From: Agrobacterium larrymoorei
GTDB taxonomy: Bacteria; Pseudomonadota; Alphaproteobacteria; Rhizobiales; Rhizobiaceae
DNA: 64,000 nucleotides
Direction: 5' to 3'
Assembly: GCF_005145045.1 (NCBI RefSeq)
Contig: NZ_CP039691.1
Span: 2,740,001-2,804,000 of the forward strand
In this document: piece after piece, positions 26,442 to 35,149 of the stretch
Numbering within the stretch: the first letter of the stretch is position 1
How the letters are laid out: each line of letters begins with the position of its first letter
Translations under genes and position numbers: made by a program
The notes under the pieces: generated by a model
What the model saw: only the letters and a program-made list of their open reading frames with translations
The model's database searches: none
What the model was told of the DNA's origin: nothing

Positions 26442-26498
26442 CACGCTCTTTGTGGTCATCTTAATAGATAGATCGTCTTAATCCGAAGGAGACGATCA

Positions 26499-26726
26499 AT
26501 GACAGACAAAGCACCTGAAATCATCACTCTGAAAGCTCTTTGCGCCGAACTGAAAATCCACCCAAAGGAGGCGCGGGAACGTCTTCGCGATGCTGTCCGC
26601 GATCAGAAAAAGTATCCGGAGTTAGCAAAGTCCCACAAACCTAAATCACCGTGGCAATGGGTTAAGGGGTCAGCAGGAGAGAAGGATGTGAGAGAACTGT
26701 TTGCTCAGACCCCACCTAATAAATAG
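26499..26726 (+). CDS. Small conserved-looking protein (75 residues)
   Basis: The protein contains LKALCAELKIHPKEARERLRDAVRD, a helix-turn-helix-like stretch, and SPWQWVKGSAGEKDVRELF. AAGGAGA stands a few bases before the ATG, a strong ribosome-binding site. It lies 57 bases after the XRE gene and may share its transcript. I cannot name a family with confidence; a nucleic-acid-binding role is plausible. Confidence 0.75.
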   Translation: MTDKAPEIITLKALCAELKIHPKEARERLRDAVRDQKKYPELAKSHKPKSPWQWVKGSAGEKDVRELFAQTPPNK

Positions 26727-26880
26727 CTTGATGCTTTGAATATTGTTTAAGCGACATTTCTCTGTCGTGCATCTTTCACGGCAGAGTTGCTATTGTTACT
26801 TCTCTGTTGTGATTCTTTCGTAGCCGTCCCAAGTCATCTGCGGAGGTTTTTAGGCTTACAAAATTAAAGAAAGTCGCAAG

Positions 26881-28956
26881 TTGTTTCGCACCTTACCGAT
26901 TGAAGCCTTTAGCCAAATTGATATTCTGACGAGGCCGTATATTGGAAAATTGCCGCCAGTAGACAGCAGTTTGCCAAGTACAGGAAATGATGAAGCACGA
27001 ACCGCGCGTGATAACGTAAAAAATCTACTTTATTGCGAATTTGACCGAGGTTGGCCGATAGACGCTTTGTTTCGGCTCTTGAAGATTGCTGAAGCTGCGT
27101 TCTGCGCAAAGAAGCTTCATAGGGATCAACTTCAGATTTTGTGGGAGTTGTGGGAAACTCTTCGAGATAGCGAATACATCATAGAATTAGCAAAGACTGA
27201 GCAATGGTCGCAAGCATTCGATCAGATTCTCATTCACATGCAGGGAAGCAGTTTTCGCCGTGGAGTGCAAGTTTCTGACAGACAGAGATTCTTGGGTGAA
27301 GCCTTACTAAAGCTTGCACATAAAGGTTTCCCATTTCGAATTGATGGCAGAGGCGCCAGCCTGACTAAACGCTCTTACAAAGATGTTTGCAATCTAATCG
27401 AAAAGAAAATCAAGCGGGCTGGCGGAGAACATGCAGCTAACGCTCTGCTAGGCCTGATGAAAAAATCAGGGCGCATTGAGGATGGCACTCTTCTACATGC
27501 TCGGATGCCTACGACCCTGTACAGTAAAACGAGATCAGGCACACCATGGCATTATATTTACTCGCTGGCCCTGAAGCATGTGGCCTCACCAACCGCACGC
27601 AATCCTGAACCCGTGTTGGAGGCCATGGAATCGCTGGCGGTTGCGATGGCTGCGACATTAGATGTAGAGCCGCACTCATCTTATGAAAACTTGAGTCTAT
27701 CCCGAATGTCCTTTACAGGATTTATGTTTGAGACAGTAATCTATGATGAGTTGTTCGCCATCCCTCAGTGGCAACCGAAAATAAGTGAACCACTGTTAAC
27801 GCTTTGGATTGATTCATTAGAGGCGGAAGGTTGCGAGTTTCCGATTGCTAGTGCCGCAGATTGGAAACTCTTGGGAAAGCAGATTCTGAAATGCGCTTTG
27901 GAATACAGATTATCGATCGCAGATGAGCGGATATTGAAGGCAGCACAATCATCTAAGGAAGCTTCAAGAGCACTCCTTAAAGCTATCTCGTCACCTGCGT
28001 CCGGGGTCAATCAATCATACAAGACCCCCTCAGATACTCAGCATCGTTCGGCTACAAACTTTCCAATCTTACGTGCATCATACAATCGCCTCCTAATTCA
28101 GCCCCGGGCTGTTGTCGGCCGAGCTTTTGTGGAGTGCATCTACTCAGAAATGCGAAAAGCTCAGGTCCCCGATCTTGAAAATATTATGGGTCGAGCGTTG
28201 GAGCGTTTAGCTCTTAAAATTTTTGAGAGCGCAGGAATGCCGGTATCTGTTAGCGGCAAAAAATATCGGAATGCCATAAGGGACGAGATATTAGAAGCTG
28301 ATCTAGTTTTCGAAACTGGTGAGAAAATTTTTTTAGTCGAGTGCACAAAGAAGCCTCTAACTAACCGCGCACGGAGCGGACATACGCTAGATGGGCTTCG
28401 GGACTTTAGCGGCAGTTTCCTGAAATTACTTCAACAACTCGCTCAGCATGAGGCACACCTTCGAAAAGTAGGAATGATCGAATTTGAAGACGGCCAAGTG
28501 GTCCGTTTAGGGGGACGTTCCGTGGAGAAGGTAGCGTTAAACCTTTTCGATCATGGATCACTACAGAACCGCGATATGACGATGAGTTTTATTGAGGCTT
28601 TGTCCAATACTTACATGACTTCGAGCGTGCCTGAAGCACAAAAAATCCTTACAGATGTCAATAAAAGACTTAAATTCATCAACCAGGCGCTCAACGAAAT
28701 TGTGTCCTCATATGCGCCAGCAAACGAACGTGGTCTTTTTGATTTTGCTATGTCTACGTGGTGGCTAAGCGTCGACCAGTTGCATTATCTTGCGTTTAAA
28801 GAAGGTAATCTGTGGAAGACGATGGAGCGTATCAGGCACATGACTGCCAGAAGCGGTGACATATTTTATGAAGTTAATCGAGTAATGAACATAAACGAAG
28901 TCGGAAAATCGATTTTCGATGTGTGCAAAAAGATGAATAGCCGGGGCGTTTTATAA
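26881..28956 (+). CDS. Large unknown protein with a PD-(D/E)xK-like nuclease motif (island cargo)
   Basis: The 691-residue soluble protein is not recognised as a named family. About 450 mostly helical residues precede a candidate restriction-endonuclease-like fold: a helix with ENIMGRALERLALKIFES, then D474 in EADLVFETGEKIFLVECTKK with E487 and K490. The spacing D-x12-E fits the PD-(D/E)xK pattern, but the lysine is one place further than the usual ExK, so activity is uncertain. The TTG start at 26881 has no strong ribosome-binding site. The gene is AT-richer than the chromosome, has no membrane segments, and is followed after 292 bases by the large ATPase-nuclease gene in the same direction. 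A defence function is inferred from domain and context only. Confidence 0.75.
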   Translation: MFRTLPIEAFSQIDILTRPYIGKLPPVDSSLPSTGNDEARTARDNVKNLLYCEFDRGWPIDALFRLLKIAEAAFCAKKLHRDQLQILWELWETLRDSEYIIELAKTEQWSQAFDQILIHMQGSSFRRGVQVSDRQRFLGEALLKLAHKGFPFRIDGRGASLTKRSYKDVCNLIEKKIKRAGGEHAANALLGLMKKSGRIEDGTLLHARMPTTLYSKTRSGTPWHYIYSLALKHVASPTARNPEPVLEAMESLAVAMAATLDVEPHSSYENLSLSRMSFTGFMFETVIYDELFAIPQWQPKISEPLLTLWIDSLEAEGCEFPIASAADWKLLGKQILKCALEYRLSIADERILKAAQSSKEASRALLKAISSPASGVNQSYKTPSDTQHRSATNFPILRASYNRLLIQPRAVVGRAFVECIYSEMRKAQVPDLENIMGRALERLALKIFESAGMPVSVSGKKYRNAIRDEILEADLVFETGEKIFLVECTKKPLTNRARSGHTLDGLRDFSGSFLKLLQQLAQHEAHLRKVGMIEFEDGQVVRLGGRSVEKVALNLFDHGSLQNRDMTMSFIEALSNTYMTSSVPEAQKILTDVNKRLKFINQALNEIVSSYAPANERGLFDFAMSTWWLSVDQLHYLAFKEGNLWKTMERIRHMTARSGDIFYEVNRVMNINEVGKSIFDVCKKMNSRGVL

Positions 28957-29248
28957 CGTGCTGAAAATCACGCCGTATTTTGAGGCGGCTCTCGATAACG
29001 AACCTATTCTACTCTTATAACATATTTGTGCTGCGAAGGCGTGGAATATCAAGCACGGGCAAAGAAGCACGCCGCACGAACTGTGGCTGTGCGTCAAGGC
29101 ATCGTCATGTCGGCGAAAGCGAGGGAGTTGCTTTCAAATAAGTAACTTAAAAGTTGTGGGCATTGGAATGCAACAGGGTGCCAACCCGACCCTAAGCGTA
29201 TACTAAAGTTATTTAAGAGGGTCATTAAACACAGCGATCACCGACAAA

Positions 29249-32200
29249 ATGACGTACATAGAGCGCCTTGTTCAGATCGGAGATAAGCTGGAAAGCGGTC
29301 AGCTTTTGCAGAATGGCGATAGAGTCACCATTCTGCTCGCTGAACCCGGCGCAGGTAAAACTGAACTCATGAAGTCGCTTGCCGCGCATTTTGGCGTACA
29401 ACGTATTCGCGCCAGTCAGTTCCGGCACAAAACCAAATTCGAAGATAATACTGTTCTAATAATCGACGGTGTTGATGAGGTCGCCAAGATCGACCAGTCC
29501 GCTGTTGACCAGTTGATTATCAAGGCGGAAGAACTGAACCCTGATAGAGTATTTTTTGCCAGTAGGTCAGCGCAGTGGGAAAACGCACGGACGATGGCTG
29601 TTAAGCAAGTTTTCGGCGTCGAGCCGCGAATAGCGTATTTGAAGCCCCTAAACCAAGATGAACAGCTCAAACTATTCGAAACCTACAAACCGGATCATAG
29701 CTACGAGAAATTCAAAGATGGCTTAGCCAGTCTGGATATTGGCCCTTTGCTCGGCAACCCTCAAATGCTGAAGATATTCGCAGACGCCTACACGCAGAAT
29801 GGTGGAAATTTCGGAACAAAGCGCAAGGTATTTGCAGACGCTATCAATCAGCTTGCGAGTGAAAATAATGAGGAAATCATTAAAGCGGATAGGACGCCCA
29901 CTCCACAGCTGGTAGCACATGCGGAAGAACTATTTTCCAAACTGCTTTTGAGCGGTGCGTCCGGTATCAGTTTGACGGAACGAAACGCCGACCGTGACTT
30001 CCCATCTGTTTCAGCATTATTGGGCACAGGTAGAAGTGGCTATGAAGCCGCGCATACCGGATTGTTCAAGCCAGCTGACTCAGAGGATCAGCATGAGCCA
30101 ATTCACCGCATCATCGCCGAACATGCTGCTGCACGGTATCTAACGCGACGCATTGAAGCCCCATCAGATCGGCTTTCACTTAAGCGCCTAATGTCGGTGA
30201 TCGCACCCAACGATGTAGCGCGTGATGAACTTCGTGGACTGCTGGCATGGATGGCCACAGAAGGCGGAGTTTCGGTCGAACGTGCCGTGATCGACATTGA
30301 TCCATACGCCATCATCTCAAACGGTGACCCATCTTTCCTTTCGGCGTCATCTAAGTCCTACCTGCTTAAAAAGCTTGCTGAGGTGGCCGAAATCAATCCC
30401 CATTTCAGGGGATCTGACGTGTGGCGCGAGTTCAGCGCGAACGGCTTCTTTACCGAAGATGTTGTTGCTGACGTCGAAAAAATTCTGGAGGAAACGCCGA
30501 CATCTGACGGATTAAGTTCTTTGTTGTTGGAACTTCTGAGAGGAACAACTGCGGCAGAGAAGTTAACCGATCTTTTGACGACGCTTTTGCTCGATAGAAG
30601 CCAGGATATATACCAGCGCACACGCGCACTGCGCGTGCTTTCGGAAAATTCGAATTTTGAAACCGTTAGGACGTTTGAAGCTCTGCTAGCGGAAGAATCG
30701 CATCAAGCAGTGGAACTTGCCTCTGAACTTTTCGAGGCTAGTTATACAAATCACCTTTCTTTGAATGATGGACATCGATTATTTTATTCAATTGCAGAAA
30801 ACTGCTTTCAGACCGATCCCGACACATATGATGAAGAAACGTCCCGATATTTCCTCATATCACTCATCAGTATATTTGATGCGGGGGCATTGATTTCGCT
30901 AATTGATACTTTAAGCGATGGCCTGACATGCGACTGCGATAAAAATGAGCTTCATAATTGTTATTGCCGTTACGGTCGAAGCTATTTGATCGGAAAGTTG
31001 TTGGACCGCCTATTCGAAATTGGCGTGCAGGAACCAAACGCGGAACAGCTTTGGCGTTGGCTTCAAAATGTTCGATATAGATATGGACGCTCCGGGAGCG
31101 ATAGCCGGGCGGTTTTGGAGTTGCAGGCCAATGACGAACTTCGTCAAGCCGTACATCGGCTTGCTTTCCAAGAACTGGATGACCGAGATTTAATATTTGA
31201 TCTAAAATTCAGTATGTTCTCCGGTCCCGGTCACTCAGGCCTCTCATTTAAAAAGGCTGACCTTGAGGCGCTTACTGACTTTGCCTTCGAACATGACAAC
31301 GATCTTCTTTGGTCGTATTTCATTGAACACCATCGCCGGTACGAGAAGGTAAATTTCCAAAATACTTATCGCGCCCATATGCGGAAACAGGCGTTGGAAA
31401 AACCGGCCTTCTTAAGACAATGGACGCTAGCGCACAGGGCAATGAATGAGCACTCCGCTCAATCAAAACCGTGCTTATTGCGGCGGTCCGCGATGATACG
31501 TAAGCGAGATCGGAGACAAGATGAAATCCGTAGAAAAGATCAGGAACATTTTGACGAAAACCGCGCTCAGATCGAATCAGGACGCCATTGGGGATGGCTC
31601 AAAGAAATAGGGCGAAATTACCTATTCGGCAAAATAGATCGCTTGCCCGAAATGGGTGACGACGAGTTTCATATCCGAGCACTCTGCAACAGCTTTGATT
31701 TCTTAAAGCCGGACATCCCTCCGTTGGAAAAAATAGCCATCGAACGTGGCACTTTCAAAATAGTTACTGTTGCTTATGCTGCATGCCTTGCACACTATCG
31801 CAAGAATGGAACACTACGCGGGATTGACCGATCAATCCTTCAGGCAGTTAGAACGGACGCTGACGTATCTTATAGCGGTGGTAATAAAGACGATATCCCG
31901 GCCTTCCGTAATGAGCTAGAGAGAGAAATCTGGGCCACCGCCGATGACGCTGAAAACTTCGCCCGCCGCTACGTCGAACCTCAGATTGCCAGCACTGAGC
32001 TAGAGCACTCCAAAATCTATTGGATTCTGCACAAACCGCAATTCGAGCCTATACGTGATAAGCTATGTTTAGAGTGGATTCAGCGCTACCCGCATATGCA
32101 TCTGAACACGATGAAAAGCCTATTCGACTTCGTCTCGATCAGCTGTGATAACAGTTGGCTCGAAACGTATGTTGATGAACGTCTCGCTGATCTCGATAAC

Positions 32201-33262
32201 GCAAGCGGCACCGACAAGCAGAGCGAACGCTGGACAATTGCCCATGACTTCTGGCGTCTTCGAAAATTCTTTATCTGTGAAATGCCTGATGAAGCCACCC
32301 TCAATTGGCTATCAGAGAGTAAAGAAAGACTTTTGGCGTTGGAAACCGTCGCAAGTCGGTTAAATCGCGATGAGCATTCTGGTTGGAAGGAACTCTCGGC
32401 AAAAAAGGTTGAGATCATTTTAACCACGTTCATTGATCTGTGGCCCAAGGTTCACCTTCCAAACCACTGGGGCACCGGCGATCCTCCAGAGCAAACGGCC
32501 TATCGATTCCTAACGGACATCGTGTGGGCTATCGGTCGTGATAAGCCGATGCATTCAATCCCTGTGCTCAACAACCTTCTTGCTGATACGCGCTTTGCCG
32601 ATTTCACAATCTCCCTGAAGGCAACCAAGGCAAGTGCGTTGAAAAAGCAAGCGTTAGAGGGTTTCGAACCTCCCACGCCGGAAGATGTCACACAAATGCT
32701 CGACAATCAGAAGATTGCTTCTGTTGAGGATATGAGAGCGTTACTGATAGAAATATTTGAAGAAATTCAAGACTGGTTGAATGGTTCAGAAACTGATCCG
32801 GTGAATCTGTTCTACGACAAACAGAGTGATGGCACGTTCATCCGAAAGGATGAAAACGGCACGACAAAAATCATTGCTGACCGCCTCAAGCAGCGCTGCG
32901 AAACGTTGGGCTTGAACGTGGCCATTGAGCTGCATCAACGCGACAGCAATCGCACGGATATCGGCATTCTCTGCAATATTGCCGGGCAAAACGCTTTGCT
33001 GGTAATCGAAGCGAAAGGGCAATGGCACAGAGAACTCTACACAGCAGCAGCAGAGCAATTGGACGCACGCTATTCAATTCATCCAAGCGCTGCCCGACAG
33101 GGTATCTATCTGGTTTACTGGTTTGGAGCTGAGACCGACGTTGCAGGCGTAAAAAAGCATGACATTAAGTCTGCAAGGGAGCTTCGACAGAAGCTTCTGG
33201 ACAATATGCCTAGCGAGTTGAAGGCTCGAATCAATGTCGTTGTTATCGACTTGGCCCGATAA
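29249..33262 (+). CDS. NACHT-like ATPase with C-terminal PD-(D/E)xK-like nuclease domain (island cargo)
   Basis: The 1337-residue protein starts with a STAND/NACHT-like P-loop ATPase: Walker A AEPGAGKTEL (residues 31-40) and Walker B VLIIDGVDEV (69-78), with DGVDE of the NACHT type. A winged-helix-like part and a long helical region follow. At 561-573 there is a possible zinc site, CxC-x7-CxC (C561, C563, C571, C573). The last 120 residues look like a PD-(D/E)xK nuclease: D1237 in RTDIGILC, and E1254 and K1256 in LLVIEAKGQW. Bacterial NACHT proteins with nuclease domains are known antiphage sensors, usually with the effector at the N-terminus; here the order is reversed. The ATG at 29249 lacks a strong ribosome-binding site. 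Function is inferred. Confidence 0.8.
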   Translation: MTYIERLVQIGDKLESGQLLQNGDRVTILLAEPGAGKTELMKSLAAHFGVQRIRASQFRHKTKFEDNTVLIIDGVDEVAKIDQSAVDQLIIKAEELNPDRVFFASRSAQWENARTMAVKQVFGVEPRIAYLKPLNQDEQLKLFETYKPDHSYEKFKDGLASLDIGPLLGNPQMLKIFADAYTQNGGNFGTKRKVFADAINQLASENNEEIIKADRTPTPQLVAHAEELFSKLLLSGASGISLTERNADRDFPSVSALLGTGRSGYEAAHTGLFKPADSEDQHEPIHRIIAEHAAARYLTRRIEAPSDRLSLKRLMSVIAPNDVARDELRGLLAWMATEGGVSVERAVIDIDPYAIISNGDPSFLSASSKSYLLKKLAEVAEINPHFRGSDVWREFSANGFFTEDVVADVEKILEETPTSDGLSSLLLELLRGTTAAEKLTDLLTTLLLDRSQDIYQRTRALRVLSENSNFETVRTFEALLAEESHQAVELASELFEASYTNHLSLNDGHRLFYSIAENCFQTDPDTYDEETSRYFLISLISIFDAGALISLIDTLSDGLTCDCDKNELHNCYCRYGRSYLIGKLLDRLFEIGVQEPNAEQLWRWLQNVRYRYGRSGSDSRAVLELQANDELRQAVHRLAFQELDDRDLIFDLKFSMFSGPGHSGLSFKKADLEALTDFAFEHDNDLLWSYFIEHHRRYEKVNFQNTYRAHMRKQALEKPAFLRQWTLAHRAMNEHSAQSKPCLLRRSAMIRKRDRRQDEIRRKDQEHFDENRAQIESGRHWGWLKEIGRNYLFGKIDRLPEMGDDEFHIRALCNSFDFLKPDIPPLEKIAIERGTFKIVTVAYAACLAHYRKNGTLRGIDRSILQAVRTDADVSYSGGNKDDIPAFRNELEREIWATADDAENFARRYVEPQIASTELEHSKIYWILHKPQFEPIRDKLCLEWIQRYPHMHLNTMKSLFDFVSISCDNSWLETYVDERLADLDNASGTDKQSERWTIAHDFWRLRKFFICEMPDEATLNWLSESKERLLALETVASRLNRDEHSGWKELSAKKVEIILTTFIDLWPKVHLPNHWGTGDPPEQTAYRFLTDIVWAIGRDKPMHSIPVLNNLLADTRFADFTISLKATKASALKKQALEGFEPPTPEDVTQMLDNQKIASVEDMRALLIEIFEEIQDWLNGSETDPVNLFYDKQSDGTFIRKDENGTTKIIADRLKQRCETLGLNVAIELHQRDSNRTDIGILCNIAGQNALLVIEAKGQWHRELYTAAAEQLDARYSIHPSAARQGIYLVYWFGAETDVAGVKKHDIKSARELRQKLLDNMPSELKARINVVVIDLAR

Positions 33263-33376
33263 CTCTTAGCTCTCGCGCCGACCTCAGAAACTGCAGGGTT
33301 ATAAGGATGTGGCCACTATTTAAGAGAAATTCCTAAGCAGTCATCTTTGCACCGCGAATTGCCTTACACAAGCAAT

Positions 33377-33397
33377 TGACACCCAGAATGACACCCA
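33377..33397 (+). repeat. Two direct repeats near the right attachment site, possible integrase arm sites
   Basis: TGACACCCA occurs at 33377-33385 and again at 33389-33397, one helical turn and a little apart, 66-86 bases inside the right attachment repeat. A related GACACCCA lies at 16249-16256, about 150 bases inside the left repeat once the IS66 insertion is removed. This arrangement fits arm-type integrase sites, but is not proven. Confidence 0.4.
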
Positions 33398-33462
33398 AAC
33401 GAGATACATCACAAAGCGCCGATAAGCATCCACACCATAAAATCTTGATATTATTGAAGAAA

Positions 33463-33509
33463 AATGGTGCCCGAAGGCGGATTTGAACCACCGACACGCG
33501 GATTTTCAA
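33463..33509 (-). repeat. Right attachment repeat within tRNA-Phe
   Basis: Direct repeat of 12926-12972 with 45 of 47 matches. It covers the 3' half of the intact tRNA gene from the anticodon loop to CCA plus two bases. Both mismatches lie in the T-stem, so crossover took place beyond them, in the anticodon arm, and the 3' half of the present tRNA gene came with the element. Confidence 0.93.
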
Positions 33510-33540
33510 TCCGCTGCTCTACCAACTGAGCTATTCGGGC
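33465..33540 (-). tRNA. tRNA-Phe (anticodon GAA)
   Basis: The 76-base gene reads GCCCGAATAGCTCAGTTGG and so on from 33540. It folds into a 7-bp acceptor stem (GCCCGAA with TTCGGGC), a D-arm GCTC/GAGC, an anticodon stem GCGGA/TCCGC with loop TTGAAAA giving GAA, a T-stem GGTGG/CCGCC with loop TTCAAAT, and an encoded CCA. It is the target of the integrative element, which restored a functional 3' end. Confidence 0.98.
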
Positions 33541-33775
33541 ACTACAGGCTCTGGTGAACCTTTGCTTTTTCAAGCGCCGGAGTGTTTGCCGCCCCGGAAG
33601 TGAGCGGGGTTATAGCATCTTGTTCGGCCATGGCAAGCGCCCAAAACAACTTTTTTGACAGTTTTTTAGAAGCGCCTGTGGATCGTCGTTCGATGCCCCA
33701 AAGATGAAAGGGTGGGACTTGTGAAAGCCCCACAGTTCCAACCCTGCCACTCTGAGGAAGGATGAATGTGCCCGC

Positions 33776-34174
33776 TTATTTCGAACCTGCGGAGACGCCC
33801 AACGCGAATGGCACGGCGGCCACCAGCAGGGCCATGACTGGAGAGGATGCGAAAATTCGGCCTGCCAGCGAGGTTACCGCAATGGAGCGGATCATGGGTA
33901 GCCAGGCTGCGAGTTCTTCGTTTTTATGTTTGGGATGCGGCTTCTTGCCGCTAAGCTTCTCCACCTGTCTGCGTAGCGCTTCGAGATCGGTGCGCAGATC
34001 GTCAATCTGTCGCTGAATGGAGCGGTTTGCGCTCGTGGATATTCCTCGCCGCGCCGGAGTGGCGTCAGATGCCGTGTTCAACTCGGGATCGGCGCGCTCC
34101 TCGTCCAGTTGCGCCAACTCGTCTTCCAGATCGGATGGCTTTTCAAAACCGTGGGATCGTGCGGGCGCCTTCAT
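33776..34174 (-). CDS. Small protein with a coiled coil and C-terminal hydrophobic segments
   Basis: The 132-residue protein has an acidic N-terminal part (LEDELAQLDEE), a coiled coil near residues 58-82 (IQRQIDDLRTDLEALRRQVEKL), and hydrophobic stretches near the C-terminus (about 100-130) that may span the membrane. AGAGGAG stands six bases before the ATG at 34174; a longer frame is not supported. The function is unknown. It is the first chromosomal gene to the right of tRNA-Phe. Confidence 0.75.
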   Translation of the reverse strand: MKAPARSHGFEKPSDLEDELAQLDEERADPELNTASDATPARRGISTSANRSIQRQIDDLRTDLEALRRQVEKLSGKKPHPKHKNEELAAWLPMIRSIAVTSLAGRIFASSPVMALLVAAVPFALGVSAGSK

Positions 34175-34395
34175 GTAATGCTCCTCTGAAATACAGCGTT
34201 TTTGACTGCGATCGCCGCAGTCCGACATCGATAGTTTCCAAACGCGGTAACAGCCAAAAGGATGCAGCTCTTCGCTGAAATGCTGGGATAGTGCCATGGG
34301 CCGCCAGCCATTCTTTAAAGACGAACAAAGCCCGCGGGAGTGAAGTTGCCGCGGGCTCTTTTCAGTTATATGAAATCGTAATTCAGCGGAATGAA

Positions 34396-34887
34396 TTACC
34401 GAACCGGCTTGAGGGACTGGAGAATGCCGACCAGTTCGTTGTGATGTTTTTCGCCCATTTCCTTGGAGCCCCAATAGGTCACGACCAGCATCTTGCCGTC
34501 GCGAGGAGACGCGAAACCGAGGGAGACATCGACGGGGCCGTCTTCGTCCTTGCCGTCGAATTCGAGGCTGCCGAACTTCATGCCGTTGATTTCGACATCG
34601 CCGGAGTCGGACTTCGAACTGGCATCGATTTCCACGCCGTTGTCGGTCAGGAACTTGATGGCGTCATCGATGACCTTGTCCATGGTCTTGTCGTTTGCGA
34701 CATCGATGGAGAAGTATATGGCGGTATCGGGAGACGTGGCGTCAATGCCGGATTCGGTTTCCTTCGGGCCCCAGTCATCGGGAATCTTGACCGATGCGAT
34801 TGGCGCTTCGCTGGGGAATTTCAGCGTTTCAGCCTGCGCGAAAAATGGCGCGAGAACAATGGCTGCCGCTAGGATGGTTCTTTTCAT
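34396..34887 (-). CDS. Exported protein of unknown function
   Basis: The 163-residue protein has a clear signal peptide (KRTILAAAIVLAPFFAQA, cut after AQA) and a soluble periplasmic domain with ASVKIPDDWGPKETESGI, GVEIDASSKSDSGDVEINGM and the ending HHNELVGILQSLKPV. The ATG at 34887 is preferred because the signal peptide starts there. No enzymatic motif is seen. Confidence 0.8.
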   Translation of the reverse strand: MKRTILAAAIVLAPFFAQAETLKFPSEAPIASVKIPDDWGPKETESGIDATSPDTAIYFSIDVANDKTMDKVIDDAIKFLTDNGVEIDASSKSDSGDVEINGMKFGSLEFDGKDEDGPVDVSLGFASPRDGKMLVVTYWGSKEMGEKHHNELVGILQSLKPVR

Positions 34888-35102
34888 GAGAAGTCCTCTG
34901 GGTCGAGGCGCGAAACGGGAATGACGACAGGGCCTCACCTGTTGCCTGACCGCATATAGAGGGAAATCCGCTGCTGAGTCATTAGAATAACATCGAAGTA
35001 ACGGATAAATATAGAAGCAGAGTTAATTTGCAGGACGCGTCCTAACGCTATGTAATAGCGCCATATTATACATCGATAAAACAATTAAAAATTGTCGCAT
35101 AA

Positions 35103-35126
35103 AGCAAAACAGGCCCCGAAGGGCCT
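35103..35126 (-). terminator. Rho-independent terminator of the fadJ-like gene
   Basis: On the minus strand AGGCCC-TTCG-GGGCCT forms a strong hairpin with a UUCG loop, followed by GTTTTGCTTT. It lies 24 bases after the stop of the minus-strand gene at 35150. Confidence 0.85.
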
Positions 35127-35149
35127 GTCTGTGGTTGAGTGATGGCAGA

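Larger units (their letters stand above)
12926..33509. mobile_element. Integrative element at tRNA-Phe (about 20.6 kb)
   Basis: The element is bounded by 47-bp repeats derived from the tRNA-Phe 3' half. The intact tRNA lies at the right end on the minus strand, so the element is on its 3' side, as expected for a tyrosine integrase. Contents from left to right: an IS66 element, a divergent pair of unknown genes, the integrase, an unknown gene, an AlpA-like regulator, a second IS66 element, a primase, a frameshifted AAA_25 helicase, a small membrane protein, an XRE regulator, a small acidic/basic protein, and two large cargo genes. No capsid, tail or conjugation genes are present, so it resembles a P4-like satellite or genomic island rather than a complete phage or ICE. 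Confidence 0.92.
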
